In this document: piece after piece, positions 17,202-25,217 of the stretch | Position numbering within the stretch: the stretch's first letter is position 1 | Layout of the letters: every line of letters begins with the position of its first letter | Source: Cryobacterium flavum | Lineage (GTDB): Bacteria; Actinomycetota; Actinomycetes; Actinomycetales; Microbacteriaceae | Reading direction: 5' to 3' | Assembly (NCBI RefSeq): GCF_900103805.1 | Contig: NZ_FNIB01000008.1 | Location: forward strand, 62,001 to 126,000 | Length of the DNA: 64,000 nt | The notes under the pieces: generated by a model | What the model was told of the DNA's origin: nothing | Databases searched by the model: none | What the model saw: only the letters and a program-made list of their open reading frames with translations | Made by a program: the position numbers and the translations under genes

Positions 17202-18146
17202 TTACTTGGTCTCGTCGGTTGGGACGGTCTCGTCGGCAACCGGAGCGACGGCAGCCAGAACGGCGGCAACGTCGGCGTCGGCGACTGCATCGGCGATGGT
17301 GGGCTCTGCAACGACGGCCTCGTCGGCCACGACGGTAGCGTCGGCAACCTTCTCGGTCTCGGCAGAGGACTGCGCGGGGGTGGTCTCGACGTCGGACGCC
17401 TGGAGCAGTTCAGCTTCCCACGCGGCGAGGGGCTCAACTTCGGCCTCCGGCTTGGCGTGGCGCTGGATCAGGCCCTCGGCTGCGGCGTCCGCGATGATGC
17501 GGGTCAGCAGCCCAACGGAGCGAATGGCGTCGTCGTTGCCCGGGATCGGGTACTGCACGTCGTCGGGGTCGCAGTTGGTGTCGAGGATGGCGATAACCGG
17601 GATGCCAAGCTTGCGCGCCTCGTCAATGGCGAGGTGCTCCTTGTTGGTGTCGACAACCCACAGGGCAGACGGGGTCTTCGTGAGGTTGCGGATTCCGCCG
17701 AGGCTCTTGTGCAGCTTGACGAGTTCGCGCTTCTTGATGAGCATTTCCTTCTTCGTGAAACCGCTCTTGGCGGTGTCTTCGAAGTCGAGCTCTTCGAGTT
17801 CTTTCATGCGGGCCAGACGCTTGGAAACGGTCTGGAAGTTGGTGAGAAGTCCACCGAGCCAACGCTGGTTGACGTACGGCTGGCCCACGCGCTGCGCCTG
17901 CTCCGAGATGGATTCCTGGGCCTGCTTCTTGGTGCCGACGAAGAGGATGGTGCCGCCGTGGGCAACCGTCTCCTTGACGAAGTCATAGGCCTTGTCAACG
18001 AAACCGAGCGACTGCTGCAGGTCGATGATGTAGATGCCGGAACGCTCGGTGAAGATGAAGCGCTTCATCTTCGGGTTCCAACGGCGGGTCTGGTGCCCGA
18101 AGTGCACGCCGCTGTCGAGCAGCTGGCGGATTGTTACGACGGCCAT
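17202..18146 (-). CDS. rpsB: 30S ribosomal protein S2 with extended C-terminus
   Basis: Small-subunit protein bound late in assembly. It starts [20 protein letters not shown] at 18146 with AGGAG seven bases upstream. The core (to about residue 235) is standard: [47 protein letters not shown]. Beyond it is an extra tail of about 75 residues, rich in Ala, Val, Asp, Glu and Thr (for example [16 protein letters not shown]), likely disordered and surface exposed. It is the first gene of an rpsB-tsf operon with a structured leader upstream. Confidence 0.97.
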   Translation of the reverse strand: MAVVTIRQLLDSGVHFGHQTRRWNPKMKRFIFTERSGIYIIDLQQSLGFVDKAYDFVKETVAHGGTILFVGTKKQAQESISEQAQRVGQPYVNQRWLGGLLTNFQTVSKRLARMKELEELDFEDTAKSGFTKKEMLIKKRELVKLHKSLGGIRNLTKTPSALWVVDTNKEHLAIDEARKLGIPVIAILDTNCDPDDVQYPIPGNDDAIRSVGLLTRIIADAAAEGLIQRHAKPEAEVEPLAAWEAELLQASDVETTPAQSSAETEKVADATVVADEAVVAEPTIADAVADADVAAVLAAVAPVADETVPTDETK

Positions 18147-18471
18147 GTGCCGTACTCCTGTTCTGATGCAGGCCTCGAGAGGCCCCACCAATCGGTTTGT
18201 GCGATGATCGGTCGATCATCACTCCTGGTGCCCGGCACATGTCCGCCCTGTTCACGCTGGTTACTCGTGAGACGGGACCGATTGGACATGGCGGCCAAAT
18301 GGGCACGCGTAGTCAGCGCACAAAGCGCTGCTGGGGATAGCGTATCACCGACGGGAGTGCTCGGGCGACCGTGCCGTGTGACCGGCTCCTCCACAGGACC
18401 TGACCTCTGGAGATGTACACCAATGCAGCCGAGGCCCGGCGGTTGCCGGAGCCCGGCGGCAGGGTGGAGGC
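18147..18471. other. 325-base gene-free region between rpsB and M23 peptidase gene
   Basis: The only gene-free stretch over 300 bases. Its rpsB-side half contains the multi-helix leader candidate at 18188-18285 and the rpsB ribosome binding site. The other half must contain the promoters of both divergent genes; I could not pick a convincing -35/-10 pair for either. No open frame, tRNA or repeat element was seen. Confidence 0.7.
18188..18285 (-). ncRNA. candidate structured leader of rpsB mRNA
   Basis: In the rpsB 5' untranslated region, a 9-base closing stem (ACCGATTGG at 18277-18285 with CCAATCGGT at 18188-18196) encloses three local inverted repeats: TCACG/CGTGA (18252-18256, 18266-18270), GTGCC/GGCAC (18228-18232, 18234-18238) and GATGATCG/CGATCATC (18203-18210, 18213-18220). 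Together they draw a multi-branch junction ending 41 bases before the start codon. Ribosomal protein leaders commonly have this form and mediate autogenous repression; whether this is S2-binding is inference. Confidence 0.5.
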
Positions 18472-19005
18472 ATGCAGAATCTGCGCGCGCTGGCGGCATC
18501 CGCTCTCGTTACTGTGATCGTCGTGTTTGGTGCTGGGCCGGCGTCGGACGCCGTGTCAGCCGGGACTTCGTCGTCAGCCGCAGCGACTACAACGGATGAC
18601 TGGCGTTGGCCGCTCGCGGAACCCCACCGTTTGATCCGGGGGTTTGTGGCGCCGGAATCACAGTATGCGGGCGGCCATCGCGGGATCGATCTGGCGGCCG
18701 CGGCGAACGAGAAGGTCTTTGCTGCCCACGACGGCGTGGTGTCCTTTGCGGGCCGAGTCGTCGATCGGTCGGTGCTGTCGATCATGCAGCCGAACGATGT
18801 GATCACGACGGTCGAGCCGGTGGACGCCGTAGTCGCGGTGGGCGATCATGTTCGGGCCGGGCAGCTGATCGGCACCGTCGCGAGCGGCGGTCATTGCCCG
18901 CCCGGGTGCCTGCACTTCGGTGTTCGTCAGCACGGCTGGTACGTGTCGCCACTACTCTTCCTGGGGAATGTGCCGCGCGCGGTGTTGTTGCCCGCCGTGC
19001 CATGA
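18472..19005 (+). CDS. secreted M23-family peptidase
   Basis: A 177-residue exported protein: signal peptide (about 1-30), then a LytM/M23 domain with GGHRGIDLAA (zinc-binding His and Asp), VSFAGRV, a GxxHVRAGQLIGTV segment and CLHFGVRQ (C-terminal zinc and catalytic His). It probably cleaves peptidoglycan cross-bridges or regulates an amidase. It is one of several cell-wall genes here. The ATG has GGAGG only one base upstream, an abnormally short spacing, so the start is uncertain. It converges on xerC. Confidence 0.88.
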   Translation: MQNLRALAASALVTVIVVFGAGPASDAVSAGTSSSAAATTTDDWRWPLAEPHRLIRGFVAPESQYAGGHRGIDLAAAANEKVFAAHDGVVSFAGRVVDRSVLSIMQPNDVITTVEPVDAVVAVGDHVRAGQLIGTVASGGHCPPGCLHFGVRQHGWYVSPLLFLGNVPRAVLLPAVP

Positions 19006-19024
19006 CCGCGACTGGGTCATGCGG

Positions 19025-19960
19025 TCAGGCACGGGGGTGGGCGAGTCCGTAGCTGGCTTTGAGGCGTTCCGCCGAGACGTGGGTGTAGATCTGGGTGGTA
19101 CCGAGGCTGACGTGACCGAGCAGTTCCTGTACGGCGCGCAGGTCGGCTCCGCCGTCGAGCAGGTGGGTGGCAGCGGTGTGGCGCAGGGCGTGCGGTCCGG
19201 CCGGGCCGGTGCCGCCGATTGCGTCGAGGAGGGCAGCAACGAGGCGATAGACCCCGCGCACGCCGAGGCGCTGGCCTGTGCGGCCCAGGAACAACGCGAC
19301 GGTATTGGGCGCCGTCGCGCTGTTGGGCGGCGCTCCAGCTTGTGCAAGCAGCGCCGGCCGGGCTTGGCGCAGGTACTCGACGAGGGCGCGTTTTGCCGGC
19401 ACCCCGAACGGAACCACGCGTTCCTTGGCGCCCTTGCCGGTGACCCGCACGGTCAGCCGATCCAGGTCAACGTCGGGCAGATCGAGACCCACGAGCTCGG
19501 AGACGCGCAGCGCCGAGGCGTAGAGCAGCTCGACAATCGCGAGATCGCGCAGTGCGAGCGCCTCTCCACCACTGGCGCGCGCCGCCAAGAGATCGAGCAG
19601 ATCGGTCATCTGGGTGTGGGTGATGACCCGCGGCAGGGTGCGCCCCGGCTTCGGCGAGCGCAGGCGGGCCGCCGGGTCGGCGCTGTCGTCATGGCTGCGC
19701 GCCAGCCACGCGGTGAAGCTGCGCGCCGACGCCGACCGGCGAGCCAGGGTGGCCCGGGCCAGGCCGGCCTGGGTGGCCGCCCAGAGCCATTCCCGCAGCA
19801 GTTCGAGACTGAGGTCAGCGGATGCCTCGACGCCCCGGTCGCCGGCAAACCCGGCCAGTTGGTTCAGGTCGGTGCGGTAGGCCCGCAGCGTGTGCACCGA
19901 GTAGCCGCGCTCAGCGCTGAGGTAGCGCAGAAACTCGTCGATGTCGTTGTTCAGCTCCAC
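19025..19960 (-). CDS. xerC: tyrosine recombinase XerC
   Basis: Site-specific recombinase that resolves chromosome dimers at dif with XerD. The 311-residue protein has the SAM-like N-terminal domain (DIDEFLRYLSAERGYSVHTLRAYRT is the start region) and the catalytic domain with Arg in YASALRVSELVGL, Lys in VTGKGAKERVVPFG, HALRHTAATHLLDGGADL, GHVSLGTTQIYTHVS (catalytic Tyr). The GTG start at 19960 has AAGGGA nine bases upstream and marks the beginning of homology. It lies 13 bases after the phosphodiesterase gene, so the two are probably co-transcribed. Confidence 0.93.
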   Translation of the reverse strand: MELNNDIDEFLRYLSAERGYSVHTLRAYRTDLNQLAGFAGDRGVEASADLSLELLREWLWAATQAGLARATLARRSASARSFTAWLARSHDDSADPAARLRSPKPGRTLPRVITHTQMTDLLDLLAARASGGEALALRDLAIVELLYASALRVSELVGLDLPDVDLDRLTVRVTGKGAKERVVPFGVPAKRALVEYLRQARPALLAQAGAPPNSATAPNTVALFLGRTGQRLGVRGVYRLVAALLDAIGGTGPAGPHALRHTAATHLLDGGADLRAVQELLGHVSLGTTQIYTHVSAERLKASYGLAHPRA

Positions 19961-19973
19961 CCTGTGGTTCCCT

Positions 19974-20897
19974 TCACTGCTGGCGAGAAAAGGCCTCCCG
20001 GCGGCCTTCGGGGGTGAGCACAGCCAGCTGATCGACATAGGCAGCGGGAAAGTGCGTGACGGCGACGAACTCTCCGATCGGCAGCTGGGAGTGCGTGATC
20101 TGGTCGGTGTAGACGTGCACGAGGTTGAGCGTCTGAGCGCCGTTCACCCCGGTGAGTTCACGGTCGGGGGCGCCGAGGTCCATCGTGTAGCAGGTCGCAG
20201 CCGCGACCGATACCGGGATACCGGCGAACAGACCCTGGGTGGAATAGTGCAGGTGCCCGCCGAGGATGGCCCGCACATCACTGCCCGCCAGTACGGCGGC
20301 CAGTCGCGGCTGGTCCTGCAGTTCGAGCACGCTCATCAACGGCAGCGGGGTGGGTATCGGCGGGTGGTGCAGGGCCAGAATTGACCCGCGCGGGGACGGC
20401 GTTGACAGAATCGCGCGCAGCCATTCGAGCTGGTCATCGGTGATCTCGCCGTGGTGATAGCCCGGAACGCTCGTGTCGAGGACGATGATGCGCAGGCCAT
20501 CGAGGTCGTGCACTTGATCGACGGGGGCCTGATCGACGGGCTCCCCAACGCCGCCCGACTGCGTCTCGCCGAGAAGCTCGGCACGAAACGGTTCGCGCTG
20601 ATCGTGGTTTCCCATCACCCAGACGATCGCCGCCCCCCATTGCGCGGCTGCAGCCTCAACGATGCCGCGAATGCGGCGGTAGGCATCCGCTTCGCCGCGA
20701 TCGGCCACGTCACCGGTGAGGATGAACGCGTCGGGGCGAATGCCCGAGCGGTGCAGCTGCTCGAAGGCACGATGCACGGTCTGGTCGGTGTCGACGGCTC
20801 CGTAGAGCGTCGCGCCGTCGCGCAGAAAATGGGTGTCACTGACATGCACCAGAATTTTCTCGGCGGGCGCGTACTGACCCAGCTGCACGGCTGCCAT
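19974..20897 (-). CDS. class III cyclic-nucleotide-type metallophosphoesterase
   Basis: A 307-residue calcineurin-like phosphoesterase of the CpdA/Rv0805 type, which hydrolyse 3',5'-cyclic nucleotides and other phosphodiesters using two metals. The ligand motifs are HVSDTHFL, LTGDVADRGE, VWVMGNHDQR, LALHHPPIP and LGGHLHYS, all present and in order. AAAGGTG precedes the ATG. The gene leads into xerC. True substrate cannot be fixed from sequence. Confidence 0.9.
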   Translation of the reverse strand: MAAVQLGQYAPAEKILVHVSDTHFLRDGATLYGAVDTDQTVHRAFEQLHRSGIRPDAFILTGDVADRGEADAYRRIRGIVEAAAAQWGAAIVWVMGNHDQREPFRAELLGETQSGGVGEPVDQAPVDQVHDLDGLRIIVLDTSVPGYHHGEITDDQLEWLRAILSTPSPRGSILALHHPPIPTPLPLMSVLELQDQPRLAAVLAGSDVRAILGGHLHYSTQGLFAGIPVSVAAATCYTMDLGAPDRELTGVNGAQTLNLVHVYTDQITHSQLPIGEFVAVTHFPAAYVDQLAVLTPEGRREAFSRQQ

Positions 20898-20947
20898 GAA
20901 TCACCTTTCGTCGGTCTTCAGACTACGGGCAGCCACCGACAGCCGTG

Positions 20948-22270
20948 TCAGAACACCGGCAGCACCGACACCGTGTTGTCGTCGTAATTGGTGATGCCCA
21001 CCTTGCTGCCGTCGGGGGTGACCGCGAGGCTCGTCGGGGTATGCCCGACCGGGATGCGACTGAGCACCCGGTTGGTGGCGGTACTGATCGTGACGATGGT
21101 GTTGTTCTCGGTCGACAGCACGTAGAGTTTCGTTCCGTCTGGACTCACCGTCAGGGCGCCGGGGGCGGTGATGGCGATGCTGGCCCGCACCCGATTCGTG
21201 GCGGTGTCGATGACTTCCACGGCATTGGACGGCCCGGTGAGCAGGTCGCGTCCGAGGCTGGCGTAGACCGTCTTACCGTCGGGTGATGGTGCCGACGCGA
21301 TCGGCGGGTGCGAGGTGTTGAACTCCTGCAGCGGTCCCTGGGGCGCGGCCGTGTCAATGATCAGCACGCCGTAGTCGTCGCCGTTGCTCAGGTAGACCTT
21401 CTTTCGATCAGCGCTCGGAGTGAGTTCACCGACCGGGGCACCGGTGAAGATCGGCTCGGCGAGCGAGCGGGTGGCGATGGTCGCCACAGTGATATCGAAC
21501 AGTGAGGGCGAACCGCCGATGTAGAGCGATTTGCCGTCGGGGGTGGCCACGAGGTCACCGCAGGCGCCGGCCTGGAAGGAGTAGGCGACCGTGTTTGTGG
21601 CAATGTTGAGGGCGTAGATCTTTTCGTCGCTGCAGGTGCTCACGAACACCTGTTTCTGGTTGGTAGACACTGCGAGAGCTCGGGGGGTGCCGCCCAGCGG
21701 AATGGTGGCGATGACTGTGCCGGTGGCCGTGTCGATCACCGAGACCGTACGCGCGCCGGCGTTGGCGACGTACGCCCAGCGGCCGTTTTTCGTCACGATG
21801 AGCTCGCGCGGATTGGCACCGACGGCGATCGTGGCCGGAGCGACGGGCTTGGTCGACGCGCTCGTCTTCGAGACCGTCTGATACCCGGTCTTGGTGCCGG
21901 TGACGGTCACGGTGACGCGCTTGCCCACCTGGGTGTTGGAGGGCGTGAAAGTGGCTGCCGTGGCGCCCGATACCGCCACACCGTTCACCTTCCAGCGGTA
22001 GGACAGCGTTACCGGAGCCGGTTTCCAGGTGCCCGGCGAGGCGGTCAGCCGCCGACCGGCCTGCGGTACACCGCTGATGGTGGGAATCGGCGTTGCGGTC
22101 AACTGGCTGGCTGCGGGCTGAATCGCGGTCGGCTGGCTCATCGTGCGGGGCGCGCTGGTCGCGGGGTTTGCGAGCGCCGCCGGAGCGGAGGCCAGGACGG
22201 CCGCTCCAACGGCGAGAACGGTGAGTGCGAAGCCGAGGCCTCGACGTTGGACGGCTACTGGTGCGCTCAT
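20948..22270 (-). CDS. secreted Ig-like plus YVTN beta-propeller protein
   Basis: A 440-residue exported protein: signal peptide (about 1-38, ending AALANPA), a Pro/Thr/Ala linker, an Ig-like domain of the type common on Microbacteriaceae surface proteins (SGVPQAGRRLTASPGTW, YRWKVNGVAVSG) and a seven-bladed YVTN/YncE-like propeller with repeats such as VIDTATGTVIATIPLGGTP and LAVTPDGSKVGITNYDD. No sortase signal or C-terminal anchor is visible, so it is probably secreted. Start ATG at 22270 is chosen for the signal peptide. Function unknown; binding role inferred. Confidence 0.88.
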   Translation of the reverse strand: MSAPVAVQRRGLGFALTVLAVGAAVLASAPAALANPATSAPRTMSQPTAIQPAASQLTATPIPTISGVPQAGRRLTASPGTWKPAPVTLSYRWKVNGVAVSGATAATFTPSNTQVGKRVTVTVTGTKTGYQTVSKTSASTKPVAPATIAVGANPRELIVTKNGRWAYVANAGARTVSVIDTATGTVIATIPLGGTPRALAVSTNQKQVFVSTCSDEKIYALNIATNTVAYSFQAGACGDLVATPDGKSLYIGGSPSLFDITVATIATRSLAEPIFTGAPVGELTPSADRKKVYLSNGDDYGVLIIDTAAPQGPLQEFNTSHPPIASAPSPDGKTVYASLGRDLLTGPSNAVEVIDTATNRVRASIAITAPGALTVSPDGTKLYVLSTENNTIVTISTATNRVLSRIPVGHTPTSLAVTPDGSKVGITNYDDNTVSVLPVF

Positions 22271-22391
22271 GACATCCACTTCTCTGAAAATTCTGACAGT
22301 CGACAGGGTGGGGCAATTGGCGATGTTGCGGGTTACAGTAGCCCCGTCACCGTCCGGCGACAAGGGCGCATGGGCGGGCTATCATGGCACC

Positions 22392-23879
22392 ATGTCTGCC
22401 CAGCCGGACGCCTATTTCGAGGCTCTGGATCGTGCGCTGCTGCACGCCCAGGCCTGGCTTGCGTCGCTTCCTTCCCGCCCGGTCGGCCCCCGCGTCGACG
22501 CCGATACCCTGGCCGCGCTGTCGGCTGGCCCGCTGCCCCCTGCCCCGACCCCTGCGGCTGACGTCATCGATGAACTCGCTTCGTTTGCCGAACCCGGCCT
22601 GATGGCGATGCCGTCCGGCCGGTTCTTCGGCTGGGTCATTGGCGGAACCCTGCCGGCGGCCCTCGCCGCCGATTGGCTGGTCACCGCATGGGATCAGAAT
22701 GCCGGAATGCGCTTCGCCACGCCCGCGACCGCCGTGCTCGAGGAGACCGCCGCCGGCTGGCTCCTCGACCTGCTGGGGCTACCGCCGGGAGCGGATGTCG
22801 GATTCACAACGGGCGCGACCATGGCCAATTTCGTCGGTCTCGCCGCCGGTCGACAGTGGGTACTCGAGCAGGCCGGGTGGGAAATCGACCGGGACGGCCT
22901 GACGGGCGGTCCCCGGGTGCGGGTCTTTGTGGGCGCCGAGCGTCACGAGGTCATCGATCTCACGCTGCGCTACCTCGGTCTCGGGGCGCCGATCGTGGTG
23001 GATGTCGACGCTGAGGGGCGGTTACGGCCCGACGCCCTCGCCGAGCTACTGAATGCCGGCTCCGGCCCGGCGATCGTCTGCCTTCAGGCCGGCAACGTGC
23101 ATTCCGGAGCGTCTGACCCGATGGGTGCGGCGATCGACGTGGCCCGCCGGCACGGAGCCTGGGTGCACGTCGACGGCGCGTTCGGCCTGTGGGCGGCGGC
23201 CAGTCCGCGGTTTCGCGACCAGCTAACCGGTCTGGAACGGGCTGATTCCTGGGCCACCGACGCCCACAAAACCCTCAACGTTCCCTACGACTGCGGGGTG
23301 GCGATCGTGTCGCGGCCCGAGGTGGTGCGCCGGGTCTTCGGCGTGCACACCAGCTACCTCATCGCCGCGGACGCTGCAGGCGAACACCGCAGCCCCGGCG
23401 ACCCGTTCGAGAAGGTGCCCGAATTATCCCGTCGGGCACGGGGCGTTCCGGTCTGGGCGGCGCTTCGATCCCTCGGCCGCGCCGGCACGATTGCTCTGGT
23501 CGACGGTCTCGCCGCGAACGCAAAGGCCCTGGCCGACGGCCTTCGGGCCATGCCGGGCGTTAAGGTGCTCAACGAGGTCGTGTTCACGCAGGTGTGCGTG
23601 AGCTTCGGCAGCGACGATCGCACCCGACAAGTGACCCAGCAACTCATTGCCGACGGTTCGGCCTGGATGTCGGGGTCGCGCTGGCACGACCGGGACATCC
23701 TGCGCATCTCGGTGAGCAACTGGTCGACGGATGCCGCGGACGTCGCGCTCTCCCTCGCCGCAGTGGCGCGGGCCTGCGCGGCAGTGGATGCTCACCCTGC
23801 ACGATCAGCGGACGCGAAGGCGATCCCGCCCCGGCCGACAGCAGCGAGCACTCCCCACGCGACCGACGATCAAGACTGA
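22392..23879 (+). CDS. PLP-dependent group II decarboxylase family protein
   Basis: A 495-residue fold-type I PLP enzyme related to aromatic-L-amino-acid, glutamate and diaminobutyrate decarboxylases. It shows GFTTGATMANFVGLA (phosphate binding), VCLQAGNVHSGASDP, WVHVDGAFGLWA (Asp contacting the pyridine nitrogen) and WATDAHKTLNVPYDCG with PLP lysine 293. The N-terminal PSGRFFGWVIGGTLPAALAADW block is typical. The amino acid substrate is unknown. The start ATG at 22392 matches the family N-terminus; no clear ribosome binding site precedes it. It is divergent from the propeller gene and ends 3 bases before dprA's stop. Confidence 0.88.
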   Translation: MSAQPDAYFEALDRALLHAQAWLASLPSRPVGPRVDADTLAALSAGPLPPAPTPAADVIDELASFAEPGLMAMPSGRFFGWVIGGTLPAALAADWLVTAWDQNAGMRFATPATAVLEETAAGWLLDLLGLPPGADVGFTTGATMANFVGLAAGRQWVLEQAGWEIDRDGLTGGPRVRVFVGAERHEVIDLTLRYLGLGAPIVVDVDAEGRLRPDALAELLNAGSGPAIVCLQAGNVHSGASDPMGAAIDVARRHGAWVHVDGAFGLWAAASPRFRDQLTGLERADSWATDAHKTLNVPYDCGVAIVSRPEVVRRVFGVHTSYLIAADAAGEHRSPGDPFEKVPELSRRARGVPVWAALRSLGRAGTIALVDGLAANAKALADGLRAMPGVKVLNEVVFTQVCVSFGSDDRTRQVTQQLIADGSAWMSGSRWHDRDILRISVSNWSTDAADVALSLAAVARACAAVDAHPARSADAKAIPPRPTAASTPHATDDQD

Positions 23880-23882
23880 GCC

Positions 23883-25217
23883 CTAGGCCCGCCGCACCCA
23901 GCCGGCCTCCCGCTCCTGGGCAGCCCCGTCGAGATCGAGCCCGCCGAGGGCACCGCGCACTGCCGCGCTTGACAGCCCGGCCCGACGGGACAGGTCGGCG
24001 ACCGTGCGCGGCGAGCGTCCGCTCAGGGCATCGAACACGCGGATCTGGTCGCTCGTGCGCGGTATCGGACCCGGCCCGGCATCGGTGACAGCAAAGTCGA
24101 GGGGCACCTGGATCGACCGCTCCCCGACGAGCTCGGCCATCTCGGTCGGGCTGGTCACGCAGACCGCGGCGAATTCGCGAATGAGACGGTGGCAGCCGGC
24201 CGAGGTGGGGCTCGTGATGGGACCCGGTACGGCGCCGAGCGGCCGACCCAGCGCGGAGGCGTGTCCGGCCGTGTTGAGGGAGCCCGACCGCCAGCCCGCC
24301 TCCAGTACGACCGTCGCCGCGCTCGCTGCGGCGATCAACCGGTTTCTCTGCAGAAAGCGCCACTTCGTGGGTGCGGCGCCGCAGGGCAGCTCGGAGATCA
24401 CCGCCCCGGAGGCGACGATTCGGGTGAGCAGGGAGTCGTGGCCACTCGGGTAGAACCGGTCGACTCCCCCAGCCAGAAAGGCCACGGTCACGCCGTCGCT
24501 GGCCAGTGCGGCCCGGTGGGCCATCCCATCGATGCCATAGGCGGCACCGGAGACGACCGCGAATCCGCGGTCGACCAACCCGGCCGAGGCTTCCATGGCG
24601 ATGTGCTCGCCATAGCCGGTGGCCGCCCGCGCCCCGACCAGCGCGATCGAGTTAGGCAGCGCGGCGAGGGCACCGGGTACGCCGCGCCACCACAACGCGA
24701 GCGGCGCATGCTGTTCGAGGTCGCCGAGCGAAGACGGCCACAGGGCATCCGTGGCCAGCAGCAACCGTGCATCGACGCGGGCCGCTTGCTGCAGCGAGCG
24801 GATGACGTCACCCGAGTTGAGCCGCGGCCGCCAGCGCTGCAGTCCCGCGTCGAGAGCCAGCTCCAGCTCGGCGCTGGTGTGAGCATCCGCTTCGGTGGGA
24901 TCGGCGCTGGGACCGGCCGCAAAGACGAGATCGGGCCCGTCCGGGTCTTCGCCGAGCGCGTCTCGCACGAGCGCGCCGATGCGCACCGGGCTCCACGACT
25001 CGAGAATGGCGGTCAGGGCCACGCTCGCGCCAAGGCTCGCCACGAGCAAGCCCGCCGTACCGTCACCGGGTTCGGCAATGCCCGACCAGGCCGCGCGGGC
25101 GAAGACCTCGCCGGCCGCGGCGGAGTCAGCGTTGTCGCCAGCGTCAACCGGCATTCCACGGCGTACGCCGGCAGTGAGCTGACTCACCCGGGTTTCGTCG
25201 AGCCCGAACAGCGTCAT
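23883..25217 (-). CDS. dprA: DNA-processing protein DprA
   Basis: Loads RecA on incoming single-stranded DNA during transformation. The 444-residue protein carries the Rossmann-like DprA core: SIALVGARAATGYGEHIA, VVSGAAYGIDGMAHRAAL, LAGGVDRFYPSGHDSLL, SELPCGAAPTKWRFLQRNR and VVLEAGWRSGSLNTAGHA. A winged-helix-like C-terminus (RSPRTVADLSRRAGLSSAAV) follows. It has about 120 residues of N-terminal extension before the core. It overlaps comM by 4 bases in a yraN-comM-dprA operon. Confidence 0.95.
   Translation of the reverse strand: MTLFGLDETRVSQLTAGVRRGMPVDAGDNADSAAAGEVFARAAWSGIAEPGDGTAGLLVASLGASVALTAILESWSPVRIGALVRDALGEDPDGPDLVFAAGPSADPTEADAHTSAELELALDAGLQRWRPRLNSGDVIRSLQQAARVDARLLLATDALWPSSLGDLEQHAPLALWWRGVPGALAALPNSIALVGARAATGYGEHIAMEASAGLVDRGFAVVSGAAYGIDGMAHRAALASDGVTVAFLAGGVDRFYPSGHDSLLTRIVASGAVISELPCGAAPTKWRFLQRNRLIAAASAATVVLEAGWRSGSLNTAGHASALGRPLGAVPGPITSPTSAGCHRLIREFAAVCVTSPTEMAELVGERSIQVPLDFAVTDAGPGPIPRTSDQIRVFDALSGRSPRTVADLSRRAGLSSAAVRGALGGLDLDGAAQEREAGWVRRA

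Noticed and set aside
18203..18220. GATGATCG-GT-CGATCATC read as a DNA operator
   Set aside because: It is nested within other complementary arms in the rpsB leader, so an RNA helix explains it better; a DNA site is not excluded.
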